NCBI RefSeq assembly: GCF_900100315.1
Contig: NZ_FNFF01000015.1
Span: forward strand, 153,352-217,351
Length of the DNA stretch: 64,000 bases
Direction of reading: 5' to 3'
From: Streptomyces indicus
Lineage (GTDB): Bacteria; Actinomycetota; Actinomycetes; Streptomycetales; Streptomycetaceae
Shown: positions 10,465 to 18,849 of the stretch, one piece after another
How positions within the stretch are numbered: position 1 is the stretch's first letter
How the letters are laid out: every line of letters starts with the position of its first letter
The notes under the pieces: model-generated
What the model was told of the DNA's origin: nothing
What the model saw: only the letters and a program-made list of their open reading frames with translations
Databases searched by the model: none
Translations under genes and position numbers: made by a program

Positions 10465-10558
10465 GGACTCTTGTCCGGGCCGGGGCACGCGGACTTCTGT
10501 CCGGGCCGGGGCGCCGGGACTCCGGTCCGGGCCGGGGCACTAGGACGCCTGTCCAAGG
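10465..10558. repeat. 26-bp tandem repeat array of GGAC-N4-GTCC palindromes
   Basis: Three full units (10465-10490, 10491-10516, 10517-10542) and a 16-base partial fourth (10543-10558). Each full unit reads GGAC-N4-GTCC then GGGCCGGGGC plus four variable bases. The palindromic arms GGAC and GTCC are identical in all four copies, while the four-base centres differ (tctt, ttct, tccg, gcct). The array lies between the divergent globin and methyltransferase starts, so it overlaps the region where their promoters must be. Constant arms with variable centres look like a multi-site protein-binding array, or small RNA hairpins if transcribed. Confidence 0.75.
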
Positions 10559-10613
10559 CCTGCAGCGGGCGCGGGGCCTCGCATCCCGGCGCACATCGCA
10601 GCACAGTGGGTAT

Positions 10614-11645
10614 ATGGGTGCGCCCTCAGAGCCTGAGCCCTTCCGGAGCGGGCCCGCCGCCGACAGCGGGGCGGCGGGTCCGGACAGCGACGCCGCCGCG
10701 GTCGCGCGGGCCGGACTCGTGCGGGAGATCGAGGAGAGCGGCGGGTTCGACGCGGATCCCGCCTGGCGGGAGGCCTTCGCCGCCGTGCCGCGGCACCTCT
10801 TCGTGCCGTACTACTACGCCTCGGTCACCGGCGGCTACGAGCGGCTGTGGGGCGAGGACCCCAGCGAAGCGCGGCGGGAGCGCTGGCTGAAGGGGGTCTA
10901 CTCCGACGCCGCGCTCGCCACGCGCGTACGCGACGGGGACCTCGTCTCCTCCAGCAGTCAGCCCTCGCTGATGGCCCGGATGCTGGGCGAACTCGACGTC
11001 CGCGAAGGGCACAAGGTCCTGGAGATCGGCGCGGGCACCGGATACAACGCGGCGCTGCTCGCGCACCGGCTCGGCGACGGTCTCGTCGTCACGGTCGACC
11101 TGGAACCGGAGATCACCGAGGCGGCCCGGCGGCACCTCGAACGGGCCGGGTACCGGCCGACGGTGGTGACGGGGGACGGGGCCCGCGGCTGCGCGGCGCA
11201 CGCACCGTACGACCGGATCATCGCGACCTGCACCCTGGCCACCGTCCCGCGGGCCTGGCTCGAACAGTGCCGCCCCGGGGCGCGGATCCTCGCGCCGCTC
11301 GCCTCCGGACTGATCACGCTCGACGTGCAGGACGCCGCCCACGCCGAAGGGCGCTTTCTGCATACGGCGGCGTACTTCGTGCCGTTGCGCGGTGATACGC
11401 GGGGCGGCGACGAGCCGGGGCGTGCGCGGTACGCCTCGTCGCTGCCCCGCCGGATCACCCAGAACGAGCTCTTCCGGTTCCTCCTGGAGCTCACGTCGGG
11501 GGCGCTGGACCCCGAGGAGGCCTTCGCGCTCTGGCGGCGGGAAGGGCGGCCGGCGCGGGAGCGGTTCGGGGTGACGGTGGCGGGGGACGAGGTCTGGGCC
11601 TGGCTGGACGATCCCGACGGGCCGTATGCGTGGCCGTTGGTTTAG
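10614..11645 (+). CDS. Methyltransferase of the protein-L-isoaspartate O-methyltransferase family
   Basis: A 343-residue SAM-dependent methyltransferase. The AdoMet motif VLEIGAGTGYNAALL begins near residue 135. Upstream of it, the PCMT-like SSSSQPSLMARML segment lies where PCMT enzymes bind their isoaspartyl substrate. The C-terminal 130 residues, after the methyltransferase fold, are an extension seen in actinobacterial PCMT-like proteins. The protein may repair isoaspartyl residues or modify another substrate such as a peptide; the sequence does not decide. The ATG at 10614 was chosen because residues upstream in the same frame are repetitive Gly/Arg sequence covering the tandem repeat array and the globin start. 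No strong ribosome binding site is visible; the message may have a short leader. Confidence 0.85.
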   Translation: MGAPSEPEPFRSGPAADSGAAGPDSDAAAVARAGLVREIEESGGFDADPAWREAFAAVPRHLFVPYYYASVTGGYERLWGEDPSEARRERWLKGVYSDAALATRVRDGDLVSSSSQPSLMARMLGELDVREGHKVLEIGAGTGYNAALLAHRLGDGLVVTVDLEPEITEAARRHLERAGYRPTVVTGDGARGCAAHAPYDRIIATCTLATVPRAWLEQCRPGARILAPLASGLITLDVQDAAHAEGRFLHTAAYFVPLRGDTRGGDEPGRARYASSLPRRITQNELFRFLLELTSGALDPEEAFALWRREGRPARERFGVTVAGDEVWAWLDDPDGPYAWPLV

Positions 11646-11698
11646 GGGGTGCCGCTTCAGCGAGGTGGGTCCGTTGATGTCGGGTCCAGGCAAGCGAG

Positions 11699-11760
11699 AG
11701 GGCGGGAAACCTCGCGGGCGAAGCCCTGTTGAGGGCCTCGCGCGGAACGTTTCCCGCCCT
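11699..11760. terminator. Bidirectional nested stem-loop terminator
   Basis: A perfect 12-bp outer stem, AGGGCGGGAAAC (11699-11710) with GTTTCCCGCCCT (11749-11760), encloses a smaller hairpin, GCCCT-GTTG-AGGGC. It sits in the 151-base gap between the convergent methyltransferase and FHA genes and can terminate both. The inner hairpin is unusual for a simple terminator. Confidence 0.7.
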
Positions 11761-11796
11761 GTGACGCCGGTGGGGCGGCCGGAGCCGCCCGAGCGG

Positions 11797-13026
11797 TCAG
11801 CCGCGGCGGAGCGTGATCGTCGTCCAGGCGCCCACGTGGACGCGATCGCCGTCCTGGAGCGGGACCGGGACGAACGGCTGGATGGGCTCCTCGCCGCCGT
11901 TGATCGTCGTGCCGTTGGTCGAGTTCTGGTCGACCACCGCCCAGCCGCCGTCCGGCTGCTGGACCAGGACCGCGTGCTGGTGCGATACGCCCGGGTCCTC
12001 CGGTGGCACGGACAGGTCGATGTCCGGGACCTCGCCCGTGGAGTGGCGGCGGCGGCCGATGGTGATCTGGTTGCCGGTGAGCCTGCGCTCCTGCTCCGGC
12101 GAGTACGCGGGCAGGTTGAGGCTCGCCGCCTCCGGGCCGCTGCGGTGCATCATCGCCATGAAGTACTCGCGGTCCGGACCGATCACGGCGGTCCAGCCCA
12201 GCGGGCCCTGCTGCTGCGGCGCCGGGTAGCCGCCGCCGGCCAGCGGGTGCTGGACCGGGGGAGCGCTCTGCGCGGAGGGCGGCTGGAGCATCCAGTCGTC
12301 GTCGCCCTGGGTGCCGCCCATGGGGCCGGGCGCCGGCGGGCCGGGCTGCTGGTACCCCTGCGCGGGCGGCGGAGGCGGCGGACCGCCGGCCTGGCCGCCA
12401 CCGAACGGACCGCCGGCCTGGCCGCCGCCGAACGAACCGCCGGGACCGCCAGGGCCACCGGGACCGCCAGGACCACCGGGTCCGCCCATGGGGCCGCCCA
12501 TCGGGCCGTGCGGACCGTTCTGGCCGGGGCCGCCCTGGGGGCCGCTCGGGCCGGAGCCCGGGCCGCCCATCGGACCGGAGTCCGGGTGCAGCGGCTCGGC
12601 GGGACGATTCATCTGCGAGGGGCGCGAGCTCGTGTACTCGCCCGGCGGGTGCTGCTGCGACTGGAAGCCGGGCGGCAGGTTCATGCCGGGCACCGGCTGG
12701 CGCGGGGCCGCCGGGGTGTAGGACGTCGCCGTGTTGGTGATGTAGTTCCAGCGGCATTCCTCGCAGAACGGCTCATTCGCCTCGCGCGGGGTCTGGCACT
12801 GGGGGCAGAGCTGCGGCGGTCCGGCCGGCGCCTGCGTCTGCGGGTAGCCGTAACCGCCCTGCTGGGCGTGGCCACCGCCCTGCTGGGGGTAGCCGTAACC
12901 GCCGCCCGGAGGGGGCGGGGGCGGGGGGACGGCGCCGGAGGGCGCGCTCGCACCGGTCATGCGGTGGCCGCAGACCTCGCACCAATCGTCGGAACCCGAC
13001 TGGTGTCCGTTCGGGCAGGTCGGCAT
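11797..13026 (-). CDS. FHA-domain protein with two zinc ribbons
   Basis: A 409-residue phosphothreonine-reader candidate. Residues 1-23 (MPTCPNGHQSGSDDWCEVCG) and a later LCPQCQTP...FCEECRWNY form two short zinc ribbons. Between and after them are long Pro/Gly/Gln-rich linkers with repeated GGP triplets and two copies of FGGGQAGGP. The last 100 residues are a forkhead-associated domain: ITIGRRR, then DPGVSHQHAVL, then VVDQNSTNGTTING, carrying the conserved G-R, S-x-x-H and N-x-S-T-N-G elements. The chosen ATG is preceded by GAAGGAGAGGGGG. The protein is the last gene of the signalling island and the natural reader of phosphothreonines made by the kinase at 16163-18847. This is the same logic as GarA downstream of PknG, though GarA itself is a much smaller protein. 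Confidence 0.88.
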   Translation of the reverse strand: MPTCPNGHQSGSDDWCEVCGHRMTGASAPSGAVPPPPPPPGGGYGYPQQGGGHAQQGGYGYPQTQAPAGPPQLCPQCQTPREANEPFCEECRWNYITNTATSYTPAAPRQPVPGMNLPPGFQSQQHPPGEYTSSRPSQMNRPAEPLHPDSGPMGGPGSGPSGPQGGPGQNGPHGPMGGPMGGPGGPGGPGGPGGPGGSFGGGQAGGPFGGGQAGGPPPPPPAQGYQQPGPPAPGPMGGTQGDDDWMLQPPSAQSAPPVQHPLAGGGYPAPQQQGPLGWTAVIGPDREYFMAMMHRSGPEAASLNLPAYSPEQERRLTGNQITIGRRRHSTGEVPDIDLSVPPEDPGVSHQHAVLVQQPDGGWAVVDQNSTNGTTINGGEEPIQPFVPVPLQDGDRVHVGAWTTITLRRG

Positions 13027-13181
13027 GTCGGCGCTTCCCCCTCTCCTTCTACGGCCGCTCAACGGACCGCTTCGTCAGTACCTCTCGGTACGCTCCGTAC
13101 GCGGCGGGTGACGGACGGCATCCGGGACGGCGGCCCAACGGGGCTTCCGTCACGGCGAGTTGCCGCGCCATCGCGCTGCGT

Positions 13182-14519
13182 TCACTTCTTGACGCGAACC
13201 GTCTTGGTGGACCGGGTTTCGAGAGTCATCTCGTCGGCCTCCTCGACCTTCGCCTTCAATCGCACAGTACCTGTCGCCGCATCCTCGACGTCCACCACCT
13301 TCGCAAGCAGTTTCGCGGTGTCCTCGTTCCCGGAGGCCGCGGCGAGCTGAACGGCCCGGCCCAGCTTGGCCGTTGCCCCGTCGATGTCGCCGGCCTTGCG
13401 GGCGTCCAGACCCTGCTGGATGACCTGCGCCAGCTCGGCCTGCCCTGTGTAGTGCGCCACCTGCGGGTTGATCGACGTGGACGCCGCCATGTCGTCCGTC
13501 CACACGGCGCGTACGAGGCCCTGCGAGAGCGTCTGGACGCTGCCGTCGCTCTGCGGGACCACGAGCGAGACCCGGGCGGCCAGCATCTCCTGCCCGAGGT
13601 CGGCGTTCGGCACCTGAACGCAGACGTGGTAGTCGCGGGACTCGTCCCCCCAGGAACCCGTCGGGTAGTCGCCGGCCCGCGGGCCCGCCTCCGTACGCCG
13701 TGAGGTCAACTCCTCGACGGTCGGCGCGACTTGCTTCACGAACTTGATCTCCGCGCCCATCGGCGTCCACAGCCGCAGCGCCACGTCCGCGACCTCCTTG
13801 CCCATGGCCGCCTCCATCATCTGCGTGAAGTCGGCGGCCAGGCCCGAGGGGTCGGCGACGATGTCGGCGGTGCCGAGCAGCGCCGAGGCGATCCCCGTGA
13901 CCTCCTTGACCTCCCAGTCCGTGCCCACGCCGCGTGCGTCACAGGTGTAGCGGCCCGCGCAGGCGTCCAGGGCGGCCTTCAGGTCCTCGGGTGATTCGTG
14001 CTCATTGCGCCCGTCGGTGAGCAGAATGCCGTGACGTATCGATACATCGGCCGAGGCGAGCAGGCGGTCCGCCAGCTTCAGCCAGGTCCCGATCGCCGTG
14101 CCGCCGCCCGCGCTCAGCTTGCGCAGCGCCTGCTTGGCCTGGTCGCGGGTGCTCGCATCGGCCACCGCGAGCTGCCCGCCCCCCGGGTAGACCTCCTTGG
14201 CCACGTGGGTGCCGCCGATGACCGCGAAGTGCACCCCGTCGCGCAGGGTGTCGATGGCGGCGGCCGTGGCGTCGCGGGCGTTGCGCATCTTGGTCGGCGG
14301 GTAGTCCATCGAGCCCGAGCAGTCCACCATGATCGCCACCGCGGCGTCCGGCGCGCTGCCCGAGGCATACGCGCGCACGGCCGTGCCGCCGACGGTGCCC
14401 CCGCCGGTCGAGGTCACGGTGACGATCGCGTTGACTTCACGGCCGCCCTCGGGCAGGAACTCGTTCTGGTAGACGTCGACCGAGAACTGCGGAACGTTCG
14501 ACTTCGAGAAATTCGCCAT
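13182..14519 (-). CDS. von Willebrand factor type A (TerY-like) domain protein
   Basis: A 445-residue cytoplasmic vWA protein without signal peptide. The metal-ion-dependent adhesion site is intact: D66-C-S68-G-S70, with a downstream Thr near GGTHV and an Asp in LLTDGRNEHE. The N-terminal 55 residues and the region after the vWA domain (about 260-400) are beta-rich, and the last 90 are helical followed by a strand-rich tail. The ATG at 14519 has a GGGGGGAG ribosome binding site; an upstream in-frame Met at 14654 is rejected. vWA proteins of this kind occur with PP2C phosphatases and kinases in the TerY-P triads described for Ter stress systems. Here the phosphatase gene lies immediately upstream, with 145 bases between them. 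Confidence 0.88.
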   Translation of the reverse strand: MANFSKSNVPQFSVDVYQNEFLPEGGREVNAIVTVTSTGGGTVGGTAVRAYASGSAPDAAVAIMVDCSGSMDYPPTKMRNARDATAAAIDTLRDGVHFAVIGGTHVAKEVYPGGGQLAVADASTRDQAKQALRKLSAGGGTAIGTWLKLADRLLASADVSIRHGILLTDGRNEHESPEDLKAALDACAGRYTCDARGVGTDWEVKEVTGIASALLGTADIVADPSGLAADFTQMMEAAMGKEVADVALRLWTPMGAEIKFVKQVAPTVEELTSRRTEAGPRAGDYPTGSWGDESRDYHVCVQVPNADLGQEMLAARVSLVVPQSDGSVQTLSQGLVRAVWTDDMAASTSINPQVAHYTGQAELAQVIQQGLDARKAGDIDGATAKLGRAVQLAAASGNEDTAKLLAKVVDVEDAATGTVRLKAKVEEADEMTLETRSTKTVRVKK

Positions 14520-14589
14520 GCTGTGCTCCCCCCTCAGCCGAACCGGCCGAGCCGCACCCCGGTTCCGGGCAGGCGCGGACGGCGCTTCG

Positions 14590-14630
14590 TGCTGACGTAC
14601 AACCGAATTGTGCTGACGTGAACCGAGTTG
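14590..14630. repeat. 21/20-bp direct tandem repeat upstream of the vWA gene
   Basis: TGCTGACGTACAACCGAATTG (21 bases, 14590-14610) is followed immediately by TGCTGACGTGAACCGAGTTG (14611-14630). They are identical except for one indel and two or three substitutions. The pair lies 70-110 bases upstream of the vWA start within a 145-base gap, where a promoter for vWA would be. It could be a double binding site or a duplicated promoter element. Confidence 0.6.
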
Positions 14631-14664
14631 TGTGGATGCCGCGCCCCCGGGCACGGCCCACTCC

Positions 14665-16158
14665 TCAGGCCGATCCTGCCCCTTGCGGCGCGAGCGAGAA
14701 CGGCAGTACCGCCACTGTTACGTTGTCGTGGCCCCCGCCGTCGAGTGCGTGACCGACCAGGACCTGCGCGCAGTGCAGCGGGCGCTCGGAGGCGTCCGCC
14801 GGGACGACGGCGGCCATCTCGGCCGCGCCCTCCGCGTAGTTCCACAGTCCGTCGGTGCACACCACCACTACACCCGCACGGTCCGGCTTGAAGGAAGCCG
14901 TGTGCGGCTCCAGTTCGTAGGCGTCGGCGCCGAGCCAGCCCGTGATGGCGTGGGCGCGCTCGTCCGCGTACGCCTCCTCCTCGTTCATCAGGCCCGCGGC
15001 CACCATCTGCGCGGCCCACGAGTCGTCCTCGGTGAGCCGGGCCGAAGGGGCGGTGCGGTCCTCGGGCACCCAGTACACGCGCGAGTCGCCCACCCAGCCC
15101 ACGACGAGGAGGCCGCCCGCGATCACCGAGCCGACGATGGTGCAGGCCGGCGCGTTCTGATGGCGGTGCGGGTCGTGCTCGCGGGCGCGTGCGGGCTCCT
15201 GCGCAAGGGAGTTGACCGCGTCGAAGGCCGCGATGATCGCGTCGTGCATGGCCTGCTGCGGGTGCGTGCCGCGCGGCAGCGAGGCGAGCAGCGACTCGTT
15301 CGCGGCCTGCGAGGCGGCCGCCGAGGCCTCGTCGGGGCGGGTCGCCGAGGACACGCCGTCGCAGACGATCGCGACCACCGCGGGCGAGCCGTCGGGCAGC
15401 GCGGTCGTGGAGACGGCGAACGCGTCCTCGTTGCGGTGGTGGCGCAGGCCGCGGTCGCTGACCGCCGCCACATGGTCCAACTCCCGCTCCATGTGGTCGC
15501 GTTCACGGGGCTGCGCATGGCCGCAGTGCTCGCAGTAGCCGTCCTGGTCGACCGTGCCGGTGCGGCAGGCGACGCAGACCTTGGTGCCGGCCGGGGGAGT
15601 GGCCGCGGGCGGCTGGGTGCGCGGGTCGGGGGCCTGGAGCGCGTACTCGTCGGGCTGGGGCGGGTGGTCGTACCGTACGGCGCCGCCGTCGGGCTCCGGG
15701 GCATGGCCGCCGGCCTGCTCCTGGTCCGAGCCGGCCGGGCCGCCCGCGGCTCCGGTCAGGTCCCGGCCCGCGCCGCCGGTGCTGCCGCTCAGCTCCGTGC
15801 CCGAGGAGTCGGTGCCGCGCAGCTGGCCGGGGTGGAGCACCGGCGCGGGCGTGTCGGTGCTGTCCAGCTCCGCGGCCTGCGGCCACTGGACGGCGGACTC
15901 GGGCGCGGCGGAGGCCTGCGGACCGCCGCCCGGCGCGGCGGCCGGTGCGCCGCCCTGGGCGGCGGCGGACGGCGAACCGCCTTGCGCCGCCGCGCCGTTG
16001 ATCGCGATCGTCGGGTGGTCGGTGCCGGCCGGTGCGGGCGCGGCCGACAGGTCGAACCCGCACGCACCGCAGAAGAGGTCGCCGCTCTCCAGCGGCTCCT
16101 CGCAGCTCGGGCACGACGACATCTCTGCTCCGTCGGTCACCTGGCGCATCTGCGACAT
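14665..16158 (-). CDS. PP2C-family Ser/Thr phosphatase with zinc ribbons
   Basis: A 497-residue phosphatase. Residues 16-33 (CPSC...CGAC) and a second CVAC...YCEHCGH pair about 200 residues on form two zinc ribbons separated by an Ala/Gly/Pro/Gln-rich linker. The PP2C domain follows from about 235. It contains the metal-ligand motifs RNEDAF, VCDGVSS (Asp near 264), WVGDSRVYW, VCTDGLWN and HDNVTV in the normal order, so it should be an active Mn/Mg-dependent enzyme. The ATG is four bases after the kinase stop, so kinase and phosphatase are made from one message. This supports a reversible phosphorylation circuit with the kinase; the FHA and vWA proteins are candidate substrates or readers. A Met at 16146 and an upstream in-frame Met inside the kinase gene are less likely starts. 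Confidence 0.92.
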   Translation of the reverse strand: MSQMRQVTDGAEMSSCPSCEEPLESGDLFCGACGFDLSAAPAPAGTDHPTIAINGAAAQGGSPSAAAQGGAPAAAPGGGPQASAAPESAVQWPQAAELDSTDTPAPVLHPGQLRGTDSSGTELSGSTGGAGRDLTGAAGGPAGSDQEQAGGHAPEPDGGAVRYDHPPQPDEYALQAPDPRTQPPAATPPAGTKVCVACRTGTVDQDGYCEHCGHAQPRERDHMERELDHVAAVSDRGLRHHRNEDAFAVSTTALPDGSPAVVAIVCDGVSSATRPDEASAAASQAANESLLASLPRGTHPQQAMHDAIIAAFDAVNSLAQEPARAREHDPHRHQNAPACTIVGSVIAGGLLVVGWVGDSRVYWVPEDRTAPSARLTEDDSWAAQMVAAGLMNEEEAYADERAHAITGWLGADAYELEPHTASFKPDRAGVVVVCTDGLWNYAEGAAEMAAVVPADASERPLHCAQVLVGHALDGGGHDNVTVAVLPFSLAPQGAGSA

Positions 16159-16162
16159 CACT

Positions 16163-18847
16163 TCACACCCACGTCCGGGGGCGGTAGCGGTTGGCCCGCT
16201 CCACCAGTTCGATCCTCTCGTCACCGCGCTGCGCCAAGCGCGCCAGCATCCGGTACGAACGCTCGAGTCCGAACCGCAGACCCCGCTCGTCCAGCGTGCT
16301 GCCGAGCAGGGAGCCCGATGCGTGCGCGGGCCCCTGCGGTGGGGCGGCACCGCGGCTACCGGAGAGTACCCAGTCGAGGGCGGTGCCCAGGACCTCGGCC
16401 GACAACTGCTCGCGGCGGACCGCGTCCAGGCCGAACTGCCGCAGCGCCTCGACCTGTCCCGCGGCCGCGGTCAGATCGTCGAGCAGCGGCTCGTGCACCG
16501 CCTGGTCCCGCAGCCGCGCCCGTACGGCGGCGACGCGCGCCGCCGTGTAGTGAATGGATGCTTCCGGTACGGACTCCAGGGTACGCACCGCACTGCGCCG
16601 GTCCCCGGCGGCCAGCTGCACCCGGGCGAGCCCGAAGGCCGCGCTCACATAGCTCGGATCGGTGGTCCACACGAGGCGGTAGTACTCCGCCGCATTGTCC
16701 AACTGGCCCAGGACCTCGGCACACACGCCGAGCGCCAGCTTCGGTGCGGGCTCCCCGGGGAACGCGTCGTAGATCGCGTCGAAGGACAGCGCGGCGCTCT
16801 CGAAGTCGCCCGTCGTGAGCGATCCCACACCGCGGTACCAGACCACGCGCCAGTCGTCGGGGTGCGCGCGCTCCAGATTCTCCAACAGCTGGGCCGCGGG
16901 CCCTTGTTCGTTCATCTCCAGAAGCGCGCGCAGCTCGCGCAGCCGCAGTTCGAGCGAGCTCGTGGGCGCCGCGTGCAGGGCCGCGATCAGCTCGGCGGGC
17001 GCGGCGGCGAGCAGACCGGCGAGGAAGCCCGCGTTCGGATCGTTCGGATCCACCCGCGGCACCGGGAGCGCCAGGGCGGTCGCGGCGGGCGCGAGCTGCT
17101 TGACCAGCGAACCGCCGGACGCGGGCGCCGGCAGCGTGGCCGGCGGGGGCCCGGCCGCCGCGGTGGCGTACGGGCCGGGCTGGAGCGGGGCGGTCGGCGT
17201 GGCGGACGAGGCCTGTACGGGGGACAGGGGCGCGGGCTGGGCGGGGATCGCCGGGACGCCGCCGGGGCCGAGGGCGGCCGCCTGGCCGTTCGCGGAGGCG
17301 GGCAGTGCCGCCGCCCCGTTCCGCCGCGCCTTGCGCCCGGCCGGTACGGAGCGCGCCCCCAGCTTGGAGACCTCGCCGTCCTGCTCGCGGAACAACTCGG
17401 TGTCCGTGACGCGCACTTCGGAGCCGAACAGGGTGGACAGGGCGGGCCGCGGCCGTCCGGTCTGGAGTGCCACGACCTCGCGCAGGACGCCGGTCAGCTG
17501 CTCGGCCATCTCCTGTGCGGAGGAGAACCGGCGGGCGGGGTCGGGGTCGGTGGCCCGTACGAGCAGCCGGTAGAAGGACTCGTACTGCCGGAACACCTCG
17601 ATGTTGTCCGGGTTGGGCAGCGAGTCCACGAACACGTTCGTGTAGCCCTGGAAGTCGAAGGTGAGCACCGCGAGGGTGCGCGCCACCGTGTAGAGGTCGG
17701 AGGCGACCGAGGGGCCGACCTCGGCGACCTCGGGGGCCTGGTAGCCGACCGTGCCGTAGATCGCGGACTCGTCGTCGTCCATCCGCCGGACCGCGCCCAT
17801 GTCGATCAGCTTGAGCTGGTCCTCGGTCTGTATGGCGTTGTCCACCTTGAAGTCGCAGTACAGCAGGTTGCGGCTGTGCAGGTGGCCGAGGGCCTCCAGG
17901 GCCTCGATGCCGAACGCGCAGGCCTGCTCCACCGGCAGCGGGTCGCGCTTGCCCTCCGGGGTGCGGCGGCTGTTGGCGATCTCCTTGAGCGACTTGCCGC
18001 CCACGTACTCCATGACGATGTAGCCGTCGAGGGAGCCGGTGCGCTGGTCGAGGTGCTCGACGAAGTTGTAGATGCGGACGATGTTGGAGTGCTCGATCTC
18101 GGCGAGGAAGCGCCGCTCGGAGATCGCGGCCTCCATGGCGTCCTGGTCGCCGGTGTCGAGCAGGCCCTTGAGGACCACCCAGCGGTCGGAGACGGCGCGG
18201 TCCACGGCGAGGTAGACCCAGCCGAGCCCGCCGTGCGCGAGACAGCCCACCACCTCGTACTGCCCGTGCACGATGTCGCCGCCGGACAGCTTCGGCACGA
18301 AGGAGTACGGGTGGCCGCACTTGGTGCAGAAGCCCTCCGTACGGCCGGGGCGGTCCCCGCGCGCACGTCCCACCGGAGCCCCGCAGTCCGAGCGCGAGCA
18401 GAAACGCTTCCGCTCGGGGACCTCCGGGTTCTCCTGCACCATCGAGCGCGGATCGGGCCGCGGCACCTGCGGTACGGACACCAGGCCCACGCCGAGCTTG
18501 CCGCGCCCCGAGGAGGAGCCGGTCGCGCCGGTGGAGCGCACGGAGACGCTGCGGGTCGAGGAACTGCCGCCGGACAGGCTCCGCGAAAGACGCCCCGAGA
18601 CCGAGCGCCGCGAGGACGAGGAGCGCGAGGACGCGCGCGAGGAGTGTGAAGAGCGGGAGGAGCGTGACGAGGACGAGGAGCTGCTGCCCTTGCCGCCGCC
18701 GGTGATCCCGGTCGGCGGTGAAGACACCATGCCGTTCGGCGAGACCACGGGCGCGAGGCCGCAGGTGTCGCAGTACAGCTCGCCGCCGTCCATGTCCTCA
18801 TAGCTGCCGGTGCAGTTCGGCCGCTGGCACTTGCTGTCGGTGCTCAT
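16163..18847 (-). CDS. pknG: PknG-like serine/threonine protein kinase with TPR domain
   Basis: An 894-residue soluble kinase with PknG architecture. An N-terminal zinc ribbon (C7, C12, C26, C29) is followed by a long Ser/Arg-rich disordered stretch (about 45-125) and a second CxxCG pair of the rubredoxin-like type. The kinase domain runs from about 195 to 470. Its glycine loop is LAHGGLGWVYLA, the ATP lysine K227 (VVLKG), the catalytic Asp D332 (YCDFKVDN) and the metal Asp D349 in LIDMGAV, where DMG replaces DFG as in PknG. A helical tetratricopeptide region fills about 600-890. PknG controls glutamate and 2-oxoglutarate metabolism in other actinobacteria, by phosphorylating GarA/OdhI. The gene is two bases from the upstream unknown gene and four from the phosphatase gene. 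Confidence 0.93.
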   Translation of the reverse strand: MSTDSKCQRPNCTGSYEDMDGGELYCDTCGLAPVVSPNGMVSSPPTGITGGGKGSSSSSSSRSSRSSHSSRASSRSSSSRRSVSGRLSRSLSGGSSSTRSVSVRSTGATGSSSGRGKLGVGLVSVPQVPRPDPRSMVQENPEVPERKRFCSRSDCGAPVGRARGDRPGRTEGFCTKCGHPYSFVPKLSGGDIVHGQYEVVGCLAHGGLGWVYLAVDRAVSDRWVVLKGLLDTGDQDAMEAAISERRFLAEIEHSNIVRIYNFVEHLDQRTGSLDGYIVMEYVGGKSLKEIANSRRTPEGKRDPLPVEQACAFGIEALEALGHLHSRNLLYCDFKVDNAIQTEDQLKLIDMGAVRRMDDDESAIYGTVGYQAPEVAEVGPSVASDLYTVARTLAVLTFDFQGYTNVFVDSLPNPDNIEVFRQYESFYRLLVRATDPDPARRFSSAQEMAEQLTGVLREVVALQTGRPRPALSTLFGSEVRVTDTELFREQDGEVSKLGARSVPAGRKARRNGAAALPASANGQAAALGPGGVPAIPAQPAPLSPVQASSATPTAPLQPGPYATAAAGPPPATLPAPASGGSLVKQLAPAATALALPVPRVDPNDPNAGFLAGLLAAAPAELIAALHAAPTSSLELRLRELRALLEMNEQGPAAQLLENLERAHPDDWRVVWYRGVGSLTTGDFESAALSFDAIYDAFPGEPAPKLALGVCAEVLGQLDNAAEYYRLVWTTDPSYVSAAFGLARVQLAAGDRRSAVRTLESVPEASIHYTAARVAAVRARLRDQAVHEPLLDDLTAAAGQVEALRQFGLDAVRREQLSAEVLGTALDWVLSGSRGAAPPQGPAHASGSLLGSTLDERGLRFGLERSYRMLARLAQRGDERIELVERANRYRPRTWV

Positions 18848-18849
18848 CC

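Noticed and set aside
12360..12490. GGP-encoding 9-bp repeats in the FHA gene
   Set aside because: Compositional linker sequence; no sign of a mobile or regulatory repeat.
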